Positions 21,756-36,700 of a DNA stretch of 64,000 nt are shown one piece after another. The translations under genes and the position numbers were made by a program. Origin of the DNA: Clytia hemisphaerica (Eukaryota; Cnidaria; Hydrozoa; Leptothecata; Clytiidae); NCBI GenBank assembly GCA_902728285.1, contig CACVBU010000600.1:787558-851557 (forward strand), read 5' to 3'. Each line of letters opens with the position of its first letter. The first letter of the stretch is position 1. The notes under the pieces are model-generated. The model searched no databases. It was not told where the DNA came from and saw nothing but the letters and a program-made list of their open reading frames with translations.

Positions 21756-24700
21756 TCATTCGCGAGTTTCGTTATAGCTTTCAGTTGTAGTATCCATGTA
21801 ACGGCTTATAAACATGTCTGGGCGAACGTCAGAACGACGTCCTTTGAACTTCTCTTGAACTTGTGGGTGAATAGCGGACATATCCAAAGAAGTTCTATTT
21901 AACGGACACATAGATGCAGTTCGTTGCAAGGAGACTTCTGATTGGACGAACGAGAGAATGGAATGTTCCTCGTGTATCCCAAGATCTTTTTCGATCTCTT
22001 GAACCACAATAGCTACTCCAACGCGCACAGTTTTTCCAGCGAATTCGAACTTCTCAATACAAGAGCGTAACAGAGATAAAGTTTCTTGATCTAAGTTCTT
22101 TTTAGTTGATAAAAAAGCTACAAGATCTCGACCTGCTTTGCAGATACATTTTGTGGTATCCGCAAGCTCCACAGGAATATCCATGAAGTCTTCTATTGCA
22201 TCACAGTTAGAGGCAATTTGTCTCGATTGCCCGACAATATTAATGACACTCTCGTTATAATCAACAACAGAAGTGAGAAATTTCCGAAGGATAAAACACT
22301 CTTTGACATAAAAGACGGTCGTCTCCGAAATGTTGATGTCAGCATAAACCATCTAGAGTGACAACATTTTATGATTGATTGAATGAAAAGAATGATGATT
22401 AAAATTCGTATGTTAAATTTCGACTCCACGGAATTTTAGTATAACAAAAGGAAAGATATGAAAAATCTTTTTAACACAAAAAAGGTAAATATGCAACATG
22501 GTAGAAACAGCGGTAGATTTGGCAGCATATTCTTTCTAACGGACGCACCGGAATTCACCCTCTTCTGTGTATCAAATCATGTCGTACAGGGTGTAGATTT
22601 TGATGCTTCTCAGATTTCTGGGTGTTTTCACAAAGAGTAGGAGGTTTGATGCAATCTTGACTAATTAACTTGATTAATTTATAAGCGCGATAATGAGGGT
22701 TTTTCCATAGAGAGAGGCAGATGTTTGATTTGATTTAGGGATAAACAAAAACAAATACAAATAACAATTTCTAATTCGATTTTCAAGGGGAATCGCATAT
22801 TCACCCAATAAGGGATCGTTTCGAATTGTAGAGCTGTGACGATTTCATGGGCAAGATTGACAAAAGAGAATGTTTCTTTGTGATGAAGGACAATCGACTT
22901 CAAAGCTTTTGTAGCAAAGAACCATGAGCCAAAATATCGAAATGATACAGGGATGGGGGGTGGTAGACTTACCATAAGGTCTTTACACCTTCGAATGAGG
23001 GTAGTTGTTGATGTCAGAATGTTCATAACACCATCCACCAAATCCTCCGACATCTGGCGGAGAAAAAGTATCGAGAATCAATGAGGCTTTTATGTCGTTT
23101 ATAATACATACAGTAATATAGATGTTATAAAACATGTTATATATAACAATGTAATACTGTAACTGTTTTATACAGGTTAATGTTGTAAAACCTACTCTCT
23201 TTCTTAAATTTATTCGTTCGGTATGCTAGACTAATAAGATGTGGAGAATGACTGTCCTTTCACTACGCACAGAAATTGAAACCACGACTACATATTCAAA
23301 TGATTCACTGTTTCGCTCGAACTACAACTACAGTCAATTTTTCATACCTCGTGGGTTTGTGTGAGTTGTAAGTGTTTGATATTTTGGACACCTTTCACGA
23401 CAGTGTTCAATGCTTCATCCATCATGCTGGATAAGAAACGGTTTTGTTGCTTCAAGAAATGTATGAAGATATCGTTCTCATCGTCCTAAAAATTAAATGG
23501 AAGTTTTCTGATACATACTTCCATGATAGTATTAAGGCCGGTCTCCACTTTCGTGCGAAATGGGCAACAGTTTTTTGCCCGAAGAAAAGATTACGTCATT
23601 TTAAAGAAGTTTCGCTCGAAAAAAAAAAAAGTTGAAGGAAGTTAAATTTTTCTCATCTGTTCCGTCAATTTCGACCAATAGAATTACTTCATTTTTGAAC
23701 CGACCAATGACCTTATACCATAAACGTCAAAAAGTTTTCGCTCATGTCGCACAAAAGTGGAGACCGGCCTTTAGCATGGTTGTGCGGAAGGTGTATTGTC
23801 ATGTCATTTTCGCACAAGCATGGTAGAAAGCCCAAACTAACATGACCATACTCAGTAGTTTCTAGGATTTTTTTAAATTGCTAACCGAATAAGAGATTTT
23901 GATTAAAGAGTCAACATTGATCGGGATTTTCAATGTTGAGCAAAAATATAAAATCTAAGAATGCTTTATCTCCAACTGTTGTGCTATAAGTGCCCGAACT
24001 GACATGGTTTTAACATTCAGCAGTCTCTAGGATTTTTGTGAATGATAACTGAGTAAGCGGAAAAAAAAAGGGTTAAAACTGATTAAGATTTTTAATGCCG
24101 ATCAAAGGATGACTCATCTCCACTCCAACTTCAACTCACGTTATCAATGTAAGAAATCTCGTCATTGGTCTCATCCAGGTGGTCGACAGCTGAAAGTGAT
24201 AAAGCTCCAGTCAACTCGATCAATTGGTAAATCAAATGTTTAAACTGCTTTTTGATCAACTCCGTACTATCCTCTCTTTGCTAAAAAAAGTGCATAGATA
24301 TCGATTTTTAAGTTAGTTAAGACACTCTGTGCCAAATCCTTTTTGTGCCTCTTCCAGAAAATGTTCGTACATGAGGGTGGAGGATATAGTGTCCGGGGGG
24401 TAGTGGAAAATCTAAAAAATTTGCCTTGCCCGGGGGTAAGCTTGCTCTGTTTGGGGGTAATATTGCTCTGTTTGACAGGTATTTTGAGTGTCCAGGGGGT
24501 CAACTATGCTTGTCCAGGGGTTAGACCTGCTGCCTGGGGGGTCAATGTCCGGGAGGTAAATTTCCAAAAAATGTTAGATCCTCTACACCCTATATTCAAA
24601 TTTTTTCTGGAAAAGCCCTTTGCTATAACATAAGAAACTTTGATGGTTTTAGATTAAAGCGTGTTTATTGTGTCCGTGCTCGTCGTCATATGAGAAGAAT

Positions 24701-27700
24701 CAATTATGTTGCTTAAAAACCACTTCAAAAAACTAATCGGTTAACAATACACCAAATACCCACCTTTAATTTCAGAGGCATGGTGATCGAAATTCAATTG
24801 AACGCCATGTTCAGAGAGTTGATATTATTAAGATTCGATAAGAGAAGAGACTCACTAGAATATATTTCTTGACGAAAGAGCAGGTCTCAAATATGTCTTC
24901 TCGAAAGGCTTGTGAAATTCTCTTCAAATCTTCTAGACCAACTGCTTCATGTACAGCACACAGGATGGAGGCTTGATCTTTCAAACATTTCAAATTACAA
25001 GCCATCCGAACTACAGGTCCGTCCATGTCCGATAATTGGGTTCTCTCCCCAACACCGGACATCATAGAAGTTGAGCCACCATCTTGCGATAAAACTAGTT
25101 TCCAGTCCTTGTAGATTGAGATGATGAGGTTGATCAAAGATGCAATGATTGAAGAAGCTCCTGAAAGAAAACATGGGTCTGAAGTAAGTAAGACCCCTAA
25201 CCCATAAGACGACTTAACGACTTACGTTTCTAGTAATGTGTCAATAAGCGGATATGGGAATTGAGAAGCTGTGAACAAATGGTGGTTCAAGTGAAAAATA
25301 TGCCCAAATTAAATATCTATTGTCGTCCTTACTATGGAAAATGAAAAATATCATATGATTTTCCATATATTTTCATATGACTAATATACAATTTACCTTG
25401 AGAATTTTGAGTATCGATTTCGAGAATCGTTTCAAAAAAAGACGTCCTCGATATTGACAAATCTGACTGAAAAGCTAAAAAAAAGTAAATAAATCAAGTT
25501 TGTAAATATTAAGACCAAAACTTTTCTTGAGATTTCCCTCAGAACCAGGGAAGGATTTTTTTGTAGGCTAAAAATCACAAAACAACTGATTACCCGTTCA
25601 AACAGTTTTCAATGCTTCATAAGAAAAAATTGTATTGGGCCATTCCATTTTATATCAATACAGGAGGGTGGACGAACATTATCAGGGGGTACAAAGGAGT
25701 AGTTTTCATTTTTCCAGGGATAAAGAGTTATTCTAGAATTCCATGGGGTAAAAGACCGATTTTAGTTCGTCAAACTGCACATATCTAAGAATCAATTTTT
25801 GCCTTGAAAAGTTTCTTCCCCCCCCCCCCCACTGTATGGTAATTATATGGAATATACTTTCAAAGCCCAACTTTCAAAGACGGGAAGATAGAAATCTCTG
25901 TTTACCAGTCGAACTTTGGTTGACAGAAGAGAGACGCGTGGATTCTGCAGGCGTAAGTAGTTGGGAACTGTCATCAATCATCTGCAAACGGCTGCAACTT
26001 TCATCCGCCAATCGAGAGTTCTCCAATGTTCGTCTTTTCATCTGTAAAAGAGAGTTCACTTCTGTTCAGCCGTTGCAGTGTTAATCAATGCTACTTTAAG
26101 GCTTAATAGTGAAAGACTTGAGGTAGCAGTTCTGTAAGATTTCACCTGAAACATACTTCCATATTTTACTGTAAATAGCTGTAAAAAGATTGTTTTAAAA
26201 AATGATCTAAACTGACACGTGTTACAAACCTGTTCAAATGATTGGTTAAAATTACTGATAAACGAATCTGATTGGTCCATGGGTTTGCCACCAAAAGAAA
26301 AACGTGTTCGTTTGCGATTCCCAGATTCTTCCTTCGTCCATTTGAAATTCTTTTCGTTGATCAAATTTTGGTTCTAAAGGATCATTTTTATTCGATTAAT
26401 GGTTGAAAAGACAAGGATTTATTTCTGGTAAGGAATGGCGTGTCCTAACAAAGCAATTTTGGCGGGAGTTTAATGAGGTGAATTACTAAAGAAGTTTTTG
26501 AGGGGAAGTACAATTTGGAAAATATGGTTAAAATCTAAATTTGTCACGAAACAATTTCAGAGACTTTTGACAGAAATTGTTTTCGAACAAAGGACTGTAT
26601 CAGATTTCAATGGAAACTCTACCTGTGATAAATCTTTCATTGTGGACAGTTCTTCTTCAAAACGATCAATGTTGATAAAGGTGGATTTACACGTCACTTT
26701 GTTTGTGATGCGAATACGAATATCAACCTTTAATTCAGGAAGAATGAAAAAGTAAATCGGAGGGTCATTTTGGAGAATTAAAAATAAACCAATAAACATG
26801 ACTCAACTGTTTGTCCCCAAATTTCTTTTAACTGGAAAAAAACAACATTAAAATCTTACCTTACCATCCCTGCACAAATCAACTCGATCGAAACTCTAAA
26901 AATGAAGGAAAGTCCAAAAATTATCTTTCAAAACAGTCTTCATCACATTTTCTCTACACACATCTTAGAATGGAATCTTGAGCATTATTATTTTAATCTT
27001 AACAAATGAATATAAGCTTTCTTACATAGGGCTGCTTCATGCATTGGCTGATTTGATTTGCCTCACGAGTCATTAGAGAGATTTTCAACAGGTCTTTGGC
27101 TATGAAAGAATCAACACTTTGCAGTTAAATTAAAATAGCTATTATTGACCAAACTATGTATTATTGTGGTAATGGTAGTTAGGGCCCACGCCATCTTATA
27201 GAAAGTGCAACCATCGTTTCACATTTTCAGTACTTTCACGAATTTGGTTAAAACGATTATCCAAAACATATTGAATGTGGACTACATGTGGCAAAAAGTG
27301 TTAGGTATCAATATTGGTTAAAAATTTCTTATGAAATGTACTTACAATCGTCTTTGCTCGGCTCCTGATTATTTACAGTAAGGTGTATAGAAGATCGCAT
27401 CTTGTCTCGATTTGCCTGTCAAAGAATAATGATCTTTTTTAGAGAAAATCTCCAGTAGAGAAGCGGTTGCTCCATCATAGCTGACTATTTTTCAAACAAT
27501 ATGCTCCAAGTCCTGTAAAACTACGCTAATAACGACTATCCGCAGGAAGATTGCAAACCACCATTATAAATTCATACTTTAGCATCTTTTAGCTGATTCA
27601 AGTCATCTTGCATCTTCTGTTTTTCACTTTCCAATGAACCGATCAATTGGCTTTGTTTCGATCTCGTCTCTTCTAAAATCTGTTAAAAGGAACGTCCGTT

Positions 27701-30700
27701 CATCATTCATTTTTTCTCTAGATTTGTTTTCACCTCTAAGTAGATTGGAAGGGATTATAGGGAAATAAATAAAGAGAAGATCGAAATAACAGGTTCAGAA
27801 CCTCCATACAATTTCAAACCCTTCTGTAATTCAAAAGAAAATGATGATTCCCTAAGACTGCTTAACTCGAATCACTCACTATTTCAATAAAAATACCCAT
27901 GCCGCGAGGTTTGCGTAGAGATGGTCGAATGTAAAGGAAATATATAGTATTTACTGACCTGTCTTGCAGCTAAAGCTTCTGTTTGGAGTCTTTTCCGATT
28001 GGACAAAATCTCGTCTTCTAAAACCTTGGGTAAAAAATAAAAGGGAAAAAAATGATACAAAAAGAACTTATCTTCTAAAACAATCAAGCCCAATCTTTCT
28101 GATGTAAAAATCATAATTCAGTGTAACACGTAAATTTTTAATCAACGTATACAAAACCAAATGAAAAGAAAGACTTTTTACTTTTTGTTGTTCTTTCAAT
28201 TGAGAGATAATTTCTTGAGCATTTTGTTGGCCATCTTCAGCTTGTTTTTGTTTACTTGTGCTGTCGGTCTAAAGAGAGAAAATGAAATGGAAACCAATAG
28301 CTTTCAAATTTGTTACACTGATTTTCTTATAGAGACATAACGTCTGATGTCATTCCTACCCGGTAAACTCGACCCTTTCTGTTTGTATCGTTTAGTACTG
28401 GTAGGTGAATTCTTAAAAGATTTACATAAATGATTCGGAAAGGTTCATACGAGTTTCTTTTGAAGTTCATCCATTTGTTGTTGGAAGAAAGATCGCTGTG
28501 ATTTCATTTCCTCTTCCGCTTTTATCTAAATAACGGTAAAAAATTTTGTGTTGTTTTTAATGATGAAGGAATGATATCCTGTTTGAGCTCAATACAAGAT
28601 GTTGTCAGGTAAAAACAGCTCTGAACTTAAGCGCATTGGCTTAAACCATCTTATGATTGCAGTACTAATTTCTCAAGCCAAGAGCAAAGGTCATTTGTAT
28701 AATGTCACTCACTTGAGCATTTTTGATTTGCTCCATTGCTTCTTCTTCAGCTTTTAGCCTGGCTTCCTCCAATTCGTCCTCCAGTCTAAATAAAAGATAA
28801 TATCTTCCCCTTGACACTTTTCAAACACCCAGCATGCCTCCTCTTAGATTTGAAATGGATCGTATGAAAAGCTGAAAAACTAATTTTCGCGGGAATTAAT
28901 TTGAGCGTTTTTCTCGTTTTTTTGGCAAAACTGCAAAAATTTGAACCCGCGCTATACAATTTTTCCAATTTTATCGAAAAATCTGAAAAATCCTTACCAA
29001 AACGGCAAAACCGCGAAAATTAAAACCCGCGAAATGCAGTTTTTCCGATTTTTTTTTCGACCACGAATATTAGTTACCACGAATATTAGTTCCCGCGAAA
29101 CAATAAGCTATGTAGGAAATTTAGAAACAGCCACCTTTTGTTCTGCTTCTCGATGAATTCTTGTTTGGCGAATTCGAATCCTTTGTTGGTTTTGTCATTT
29201 TCTGATGAATTTTGATCTTTTAGTTTTAATGCTTCTTTTGGGTGATTTAACCTACGAACAAAAAGATGAATACATATACCTCGTTTATTTCACATTGTAA
29301 AATCTTTGTAGAATGACGAGAGGGGTTACTACAGTATTTTTTTATAAAAAGAAGACGTCAACCAAAAATAAATGTAGTAATGAACTTACCGAAAGAAATG
29401 ATCACCTCCGATAACTAAGCGATCACCCTGTCGAAAAAAAAGATGAAATGAAAAAAAAACTTAGGAGAGTCATTTCGTAATACATGCACCGGTACATATA
29501 GATACAAACCCCCCACCACGCGGGTTAAAAAATTTGAAAGTACTTTATTTGGTACTCTTGAAAACATTCAGATTCTTAAGCATCCAGCACCTAACTTACA
29601 GAAACTAATTTTCGCGGTCGAAAAAAATTTCGAAAAAATCGCATTTCGCGGGAATTAATTTCCGCTGTTTTGCCCTATTTTGGACACATTTCTTTCATTT
29701 TCCTAGGGATTTTTCATGAAAAATGATGAAAAAAAGCAAAAAACCGCGAAAAAAGCGAAAATTAGTTCCTACGAAAATTAGTTCCCTTAAGGTACATATA
29801 TAATGAAAAATTAAACACAAAGACATATTAAGGACATATAGTCTTACATGATGCAGAGTGGTTTGTTCATTTACTAAGCATCCATTCACATAGGTTGGCG
29901 AATCACCTGAAAAAAGCATATATGGTCGAGTGAGTTTTCTCTCCTTGAAGGCGGTAATTCGTCTATAGAGTCAATTACTGACAAAGTTTCAGCCCACATT
30001 GAGGTAAGGTGCCCCCTACGATTGGCAGGTCCCCTTGAGAAATTGCTTGAGTTAAGTAGCCGTTATAAATTTTTAGAATTGAATCTTTTTTATCGTTCTA
30101 AGAGCCTTTATGATTTTTTGGGTGGTTTGGGAATGGAAACCACATGACAATAAAAAGTGGATATGGAAATCAATCAGATTTGTCTTCTTTTTGATATTTC
30201 AAGCCCCCAGAAGATCCTCCCCAAAACACCTAGATACCCCCTAATGAATAAGGTAACTCCATGGATCTGCAAAACTTTAGCCCCGGGCCTAGTCCCCTTC
30301 AGGTTTCTGGGGGCTGACACCATGAATGAAGAGTTAGTGGTTTGAGAGCTCACTCTCTCGTTACAGAAATAGACTTGCATAAGAAAATTTAAATTTTTAG
30401 AAGATTTTAATTACATGCTTACCGGCTGGGGATAGAATAACAGTTTCCTGTGAATATGTGATTATGCTGAAAAGAAGATATGAGAAAAGGAGTTCAGCGG
30501 AACCTCTAATTAGCGGACACAATCGGGAAAACGGGTCCGCTTTTAGAGCGTCCGCTAATTAAAGCTTCTATTGTAGTATTGATTGTTAAGGTTGAGATTA
30601 AGTGTTGAAAGCAAAATAGGTTTAAGATAACATTTAACGAAAGGTGGTATAAAGGTTTTACCAATGTTGATCGGCGATCATGTGACTTTTTAATTGAATG

Positions 30701-33700
30701 TCATTATCGTTGAGTGGCTCTTGTTGCCCGATGTTCGTTACGCCTAAAAGAGAGAAACTTTTCAAAAAGGTTCGTGAAAAATGCAACTTGTGTGTGAACA
30801 TTGGGTAATAGTAGTACACATAACACTAATAACTGATAACAAAAAGGATCATCCAATCTAAACCAAGATTTTAGGAACAGAAAAAGCCTCAGTCGTGTGC
30901 ATACGATATCTTTTAATATCTTTCGCAGATTTTCGAGACATACCTTCCTGCAAAATATACAACAGGACTTCTGCTAGTTGAGGGTCTTCGTTTAAATTGA
31001 CCAGACTTGGTAAATGCTTCTCTAATTTCGTGAACGCCACACCAGATCGCTGTATATAACAAAAAGGAAAGTTTGTATTTTAAAGCTCTAACGGACAAAA
31101 TTACCGGTTTCCATGAAATACCGACACAATACTGCATACGAGACCTCAAAGATAAGCTAAAAGAACAATTACCTCATAGATAAGTTATAAGAACAATTAC
31201 CTCATAGATAAGCTATAAGAACAATTACACTTGATAATTATGGGTAATCAGAAGGTCTTAAGTACAAATAGTGTAGAAAACATCCTCCACATTGCTCGAT
31301 GATGGGATAAGAATCTCTTGAAACGTAACCAAACGTAAATCTCGTGATCCAAGACACGATAAACTTCCAATATGAATATCACTGAGTCGATAAACTTATT
31401 TAGATTAAACAATTGCTTACCCTCAAATGACTTGCCGCTTCTTTTTGTTTCTTTTCCGATGATGCGAGTTTTTCTTGCCAAGATCTGGAGACGACAAAGA
31501 GAAGGAATTGTGTAACCATCGAAACTATTGATAAAGCAGACTTTGATGCAACATTGTTAGACACTTTATGGATGAAAATTGAAAACCGAACCTTGTCGAG
31601 GTAGCCAATGCACTTCGAGTGTCGTTTAAATTTTTTCGCAATACCATCACTTCTTTCTCAAGAGCTTTTCCTGTGTCTCCCGTTCTTTCTTGAGAATTCT
31701 TCAGACGTTGAATTTCGGCTAGCATTTCTAAAGATAAAAAAAGGCATAGGATGAAAGATTAAAATATCTATTTTTGGAAAGAATGGGCAGTCTTTGTTTA
31801 AATATCAAGAGAATTTTTACATTAGAATTAGACTTTCTTTGGTAAAATAAACCAGAGGAATGTAAAGAGATGGAAAAACAGCTTTTCTGATAACTCAAAG
31901 TTATACGATCACTTCTATTGAAAGTTCTATTGTAAAAACGTTGATTAGGTCATTAAATGAAAGTTCAGAAAAGACGGCTCGCCATACAAATCGGACGGTT
32001 TCTACATGATTTGACGATAAAAATGAAAATTTGTTTTTCCTTTTTTGCCGATTACTAGTTCAATTTTTAAGAATAAGGAGCAATATTTTTACCAATGTAT
32101 AGCAAAATAAATTCTTAACGCAATGATATTAAATTGGTTCCTGTAAAACTGTCAGAAGTCGAGTAAAATCAAGATGAAGTTATAATTTTCTCGCGCTCTA
32201 GCTTTCCATATAATGATGCGGTCATGATGCGGTTATATCAGTAGAATCGCTAGGAAATTCTGAGCAAGAAGATATAGGTACCTTTTCGTATAGGAGAGGT
32301 GTACCCAAAATATAAGCCGTAAAAGTTTGCACATAATCAGGCTTGAAACAAAAGAATTTTGTCGCAACACGCTAATTATGCAGATTTTTTATAGCGACAA
32401 CAAAAGAAACCTATTTACTCGACATAAACTCCCTTAAGGGCAAGAGACCTGGTATATGACGAGCCGTTTTTCCATTGTTTTCAAGAAGCTGTTTTTCCAT
32501 CTCTTTACATTCCTCTGAATAAACTGCACAGAAAAAAGCTAGAATTCAACCACATGAGTACAGATATCAAGAATTAAAGACAAAATTTTTGATAAAATAT
32601 AAAGCGAGCCCACATCTTGTTGTGGGGAGGCTCATAATTTTGTGATCGAATGACGTGTTGAGATGATTGAAGGTTTGTTTTAAAGCGATGCAGAGCGACG
32701 AGAAAGCAAACGGTAAAATACAATAATTGAAGTCCTTTTTTTAAAAAGGAAAGAGAAAAGTGGTTTACTCTGACCTCGTATGAGTTTGGATTTCGGGTCT
32801 TCGTTGACTTTGGCATTGTTTACAATACTTCTAGCTTGTTGAGCATAACGTAATGTACTTAACGTTTCGGAGTAATGTAAAGTTGAAGGACTGATGGTCG
32901 CAATCATTGTTGTTTTAGCATTACCACCAAGACTCTCTTTTAATAACCTGTTAATTGAAAGGGAAATCGACTCAATCAATAATTCAGATCACAAAAACAT
33001 ACTTAGTCTTAGGCCCCAAAAGGTTTTCCGTGTTCAACAAGCTAGATGCTGATTGGACCTACCTGATAATGAAAGTTAGATAAAATAACGAGAAAAGTGA
33101 CAACAATCAGTCAGAAAATATAGCGTTAGCGAAAACGCCTAACGCATTAAATTTCATCATCGATTGTTGATGGGGGGAGAGGGAAGGGTTGTAGGGAAAA
33201 AATAAATAGAAAGTGTCGCAAAAATCAGTTTTATTGACAATTGAATCATGCTTGATGGTGAGCATTGTTATCAATAATGTCTTTGTGTGAAAAACATAGA
33301 AATACAAGGAAAAAATCTAATGAAAATCTGCAAAAACGGCGATTTTCGGCATTTTCAACCGGAGAAAAATTTTTTCTCGAAAATCGTACTCGGCCATGTT
33401 TTTGGCATTGTAAATACGCATCTTTCTGCAAAAAATCAGAAAAAACTAAAGATGAAAATTCGAGAAAATGTAAAAAAAAAAACCGGTTTTTCCGGCATAT
33501 TTCCGGCTTTTTTCCGCCGGAAAAAAATGTTTTTCGAAAATCGAGCTCCGTCACTTTTAAGGTATTATTGCATCAGTGTGCAAAATTTCATAAAAAATAT
33601 AAAGTACAGCTCGAGAAATTCAAGAAATACCGTTTTTCCGGTGAAAATCGGCTGTTCAGGCGATTTTTAAATAGTTCCGGCTTCAAAAATCAATTTTATT

Positions 33701-36700
33701 GAAAATTGGAACATGCTTGATGGTGTGCATTGTTATTAAAAATGTTTTTGAATGAAAAAACAACCAATTATAAGGAAAAAGTCTAATGAAAATCCAGAAA
33801 AACTGCGATTTCCGGCCTATTTCCGTCATTTTCAAGATATAGATAACTCATACGCACCAAGTCAAAACGGAATCTCTGTAAGGTATGTATTGTCCCTTCT
33901 TTTTATTTTTCAACTCCATCTCGGATAACATTGAAATAACTTTGCCAAGAGTGTGAAGTGACTTGTTTATACAACCTCCTTCCTAAGAAGAGAAATCATT
34001 GATTATCAATACATGATGTGGCAGGATGTGGGTGAAGGAAAAAAGCTCTCATGCGGCCGGCCGGAAAATTTTATTTTATTTGCTATTTTTGATAACTTAA
34101 GATCATTGAAATAGAACTTTAAAGATAACTTTTATGTACAAACAGTATGTGAAGCAAGCCCTGAATACTAATGTATAAACTACTAACGAAGTCTGCGGCC
34201 GGGTCAGAAAATTATATTTTTTCATCCGGCCGGTTTCCGGAAACACTACATTTTTTTATCATTATTATTATCAATATTTGTTCTTGTAATTTCAAAAGCG
34301 ATTGACAAATAACAGACAACGACATGCTTCTAGTCAGAAGACCCAAGTTAAAGACTTCTGTTTACAAAAGTAGGGAAAGGGATGAAATACTTGGTGTTGA
34401 TAAAGAAAGTTGTTCCATCCGTTCCTTTTTGTTCATTAATTAAAACTGAGATATTTCGACCAGTCAAATTATTCAAAACACCTTCGTCCTCCACTCACAC
34501 TTAGGTGAACAATATTACAATCAAATAACTTTATAAGGTGCTGCAGATAATGAAAATGAAAATCTTTAGAAACTACTTACTTTAAGCCTCGTTTCCATGA
34601 CTTGAGGACTTCCTTGAATGACTTTATCATCCAAAACTTTCTTGGCCCTCTCACTACCAGCCAAATCAATGAGATTAATTTTACTTGTCTTTTGTAGTTG
34701 TGTCTCAGTCCCTTCAAATTCCTCTGTCTGAAAATAGAAAGAAACAAATCAATTGAAAATCAAACTTTGCATCTGTTACTGAAAAACTTAGATGTTGCTG
34801 TAGACTTACTATGACTTTGTTATCAACAACAGTATAAGATTATTTAAAGCAAAAGTTTTATAATACACTTCATATTTTTTACTTACAGTGACTTGAGTGA
34901 GAATGATTGTGAATACTGAATGTGAGCGACTACTTTTGTCATTCATACCAGTAGAAGCTGTTGCTCGGTTCTTATTGCCAACTTCCAACCAATCCTGATA
35001 AGTAATGAAAATTGAATACAGTATATTTACAGAGCAAATGCTCCTTGATCATTATCAGAGTTAAACCCTGGTGATATCAGAATATTTAATATATTTAGTT
35101 GGGGTTTAATTTATACTGTATTTCTGTACATCCACTTCAACGAACAGTAACGAAATATACTAAATCTCATGAAATTTACCAACCTGTATATCTTTATGGT
35201 TTCCAACGATATTTCTATAAAGGAAGTCAAAAAATTTAAATTAAATTTGAGACTATTAAGTTTGTTTTGTCTGAAATTATTTTGAGTAAATTAATCTTTG
35301 ATAGGCATTGAATTTTTAAAGTTGAGGATTAAAACAAACTATAAAATGTAAGCTGAAAAAATAGAATGACATTTTTACGTGGACAATCCTTGAACATATG
35401 GGCCACTGTCAGGATTCTCACGAACACATAGCCGCTGTTGTTGCTGCCTTGCTTCGTTCACAGATAACAAATCAAAGATCTTCTCATTGTAAATCTCATA
35501 ATAGCTGATTTCTACTGAATATTGAGCCTGAAAACAAGAAAATATTGACCATTATCGTCCACCTCTAGGCAAAACGCACTGTCGAATATTTTTAGATATC
35601 CGATAGCAAAATATCTCTTCTGTAGGAGCGAGCATAAAGAAAATAGTTTTTTGATCAAATAATTATTTAAATGTCACATTATAAAGAAAGTTCTTTTTAA
35701 CAAAAGAGAAAGGAAATTCGAACGTTTTGTAATTAAAGAGAAAAAAACAATGAAATTGACATCCTTAAATAAGATACTTAGTAAAACGTTCGAAAATGTC
35801 ATAAAAACAGAGAAAGACTGAATGCAATACGCAATAGGGAAAATTAAAATACTTTTCTGCTAATTGGTGAACGATAAACCATATATTCAACGTGAAAAAT
35901 CGGATATCGAAATTATTCAGTCTCGCTTTAATGATATTCGACTCAGCTTCGCTTCGTCAAATATCATCAAGCTCGACTGAATAATTTTCGATATCCGATT
36001 TTTCTTGTCGAATATCTGCTTATTGTAATCATTTAAAATAAAAGAAAAAATTACTTAGTGAAATTTTGATTCAACTATTTTCAATTTGTTTTTCATAGTA
36101 AGCAACTGTAGTAAGTTTTACAGATAAAACCCATACACTCAGAAATGTCATCAATGTAACATCAATCATAGCCTGGCTTACCTTATGTTGGTTCTTTAAA
36201 TATTCAATTTCAATAAAAAGATCTTTAGAAAAGCGTGGAATGATTCCCAACTCATTGTCACTCTCGTATCCCATCACACTAAAAAATGAGAAGAAAAGGG
36301 GCATTTAAACTACTGATTTATAAAGTTAACATCAAGAAGAGATCATAGGTGTATATCAGTCACTTTTTTGCACAGCAAATTAATTCGAAATGTTGATTCA
36401 AGTCGTCTAATATAAAAACAAAAAAATGACTTACGTGTAAGATTTCCCAGAGCCAGTCTAGAAATACAAAAATTTTTAAAGATAATATTAAAGGATACGA
36501 AACGTAGTGCATACTATCATGTCAGTTTCTAATGAGTGAAATCCTTCTTGCTTAGAGAACATGGTGTCAGCCCCCAGAAATCTGAAGGGCACCTAGGCCA
36601 GGTTAGTAGAGGGGGCTAATGCCTTGCAATTCTTTGGGGTTACCTATTCATTAAGGGTACCTAGCTGTCTTGATGGAGGCTCTGGGGGCTGGTTATATTT

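Noticed and set aside
33246-33702. Overlapping ORFs of 102-145 codons on both strands.
   Set aside because: They come from TTTTCCGG low-complexity sequence between direct repeats in a kinesin intron.
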